From Azoarcus sp. (GTDB lineage Bacteria > Pseudomonadota > Gammaproteobacteria > Burkholderiales > Rhodocyclaceae), in contig JAIRLA010000088.1 in the NCBI GenBank assembly GCA_031259795.1, positions 1 through 5,221 on the forward strand: 5,221 bases of DNA. The letters run 5' to 3'. Of the stretch, positions 5,069 through 5,221 are shown piece by piece; position 1 is the first letter of the stretch; the number at the start of each line of letters is the position of its first letter. The translations under genes were made by a program, and so were the position numbers. The notes beneath the pieces were generated by a model. The model searched no databases. It was not told the DNA's origin and saw only the letters and a list, made by a program, of their open reading frames with translations.

Positions 5069-5105
5069 CCCCCCCCTCTCCCTAGCCCTCTCCCCCCTGC
5101 GGGGG
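5069..5105. repeat. Truncated second H element (left part only)
   Basis: This stretch repeats 4788-4824 exactly: eight C, TCTCCCTAGCCCTCT, six C, TGC, then five G. In H1 the sequence continues GCGAGGGG to close the hairpin; here it stops after the fifth G and becomes CATAGGTATC. The hairpin's right arm and the rest of the palindrome are missing, indicating deletion or insertion at this point. Confidence 0.85.
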
Positions 5106-5221
5106 CATAGGTATCTACACAACCCGAAATAGCTAGCGACGGTCAATGTTTATTGCATAAGTTCATTGTCAGCAGGGATGAAAGCGCTGCCTGATGGGGT
5201 ACAAGCGTTTTCCCCATACTC
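5106..5221. other. Unassigned lower-GC sequence at the right edge
   Basis: GC is about 46% by hand count over 5107-5221, clearly lower than in the nuo genes. No repeat of the mosaic recurs here and no convincing ORF starts within it. GGTATCTACACAACCC at 5110-5125 follows the broken H copy and could be the end of an insertion sequence, but I do not recognise it as a named family. Alternatively this is the upstream region of a gene beyond the window. No promoter could be called with confidence. Confidence 0.45.

Noticed and set aside
4613..5105. CRISPR array
   Set aside because: The short 18-bp units are directly adjacent with no unique spacers, and the longer repeats are unevenly spaced palindromes. 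No cas gene is present.
4916..5146. Minus-strand frame of 76 codons starting in the lower-GC right edge
   Set aside because: Nearly all of it is repeat-derived (P2 and truncated H); no ribosome binding site or domain is visible.

Overview
The window is the 3' end of an nuo operon (respiratory complex I, NADH:quinone oxidoreductase) from a GC-rich proteobacterium, most likely a betaproteobacterium. The order nuoL-nuoM-nuoN, then a small DUF2818-type membrane protein, then a NUDIX hydrolase is, from general knowledge, typical of Betaproteobacteria (Burkholderiales/Rhodocyclales/Nitrosomonadales). The genus cannot be named from the sequence alone. All genes are on the + strand.

Layout. 1-560: C-terminal part of NuoL, cut by the window edge. 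561-659: a 99-bp gap with a 12-bp tandem duplication and a 30-codon mini-ORF whose stop overlaps the nuoM start. 660-2150: nuoM. 2181-3659: nuoN. 3674-4015: DUF2818-like small membrane protein. 4012-4569: NUDIX hydrolase, overlapping the previous gene by ATGA and preceded by the best Shine-Dalgarno in the window. Gaps in the operon are 99, 30, 14 and -4 bp, which fits one transcript. NuoL, NuoM and NuoN are the three antiporter-like proton-pumping subunits of the membrane arm. The DUF2818 protein is a plausible lineage-specific partner of complex I. The NUDIX enzyme probably cleaves a nucleotide-sugar or dinucleotide such as ADP-ribose, linking the operon loosely to NAD(H) metabolism.

4570-5105 has no credible gene. 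It is a dense mosaic of palindromic, REP/BIME-like repeats. Two palindrome types alternate: P (about 98 bp, arms built on a GGAGCGAAGCGAC core) and H (a C-rich/G-rich palindrome of about 183 bp with an expanded 18-bp tandem repeat at its tip). The order is REP-like unit, P1, H1, P2, half of H2. P1 plus the start of H1 (4688-4824) and P2 plus the start of H2 (4969-5105) match at 131 of 137 positions with a constant offset of 281 bp.

5106-5221: the second H is cut abruptly inside its hairpin. The sequence turns into unrelated DNA of about 46% GC (hand count), possibly the edge of another element or the upstream region of the next gene. It was not identified.

The coding region is ordinary. The unusual content is the repeat mosaic, its broken right edge, and the mini-ORF between nuoL and nuoM. 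No clear evidence of a wholly new system was found.
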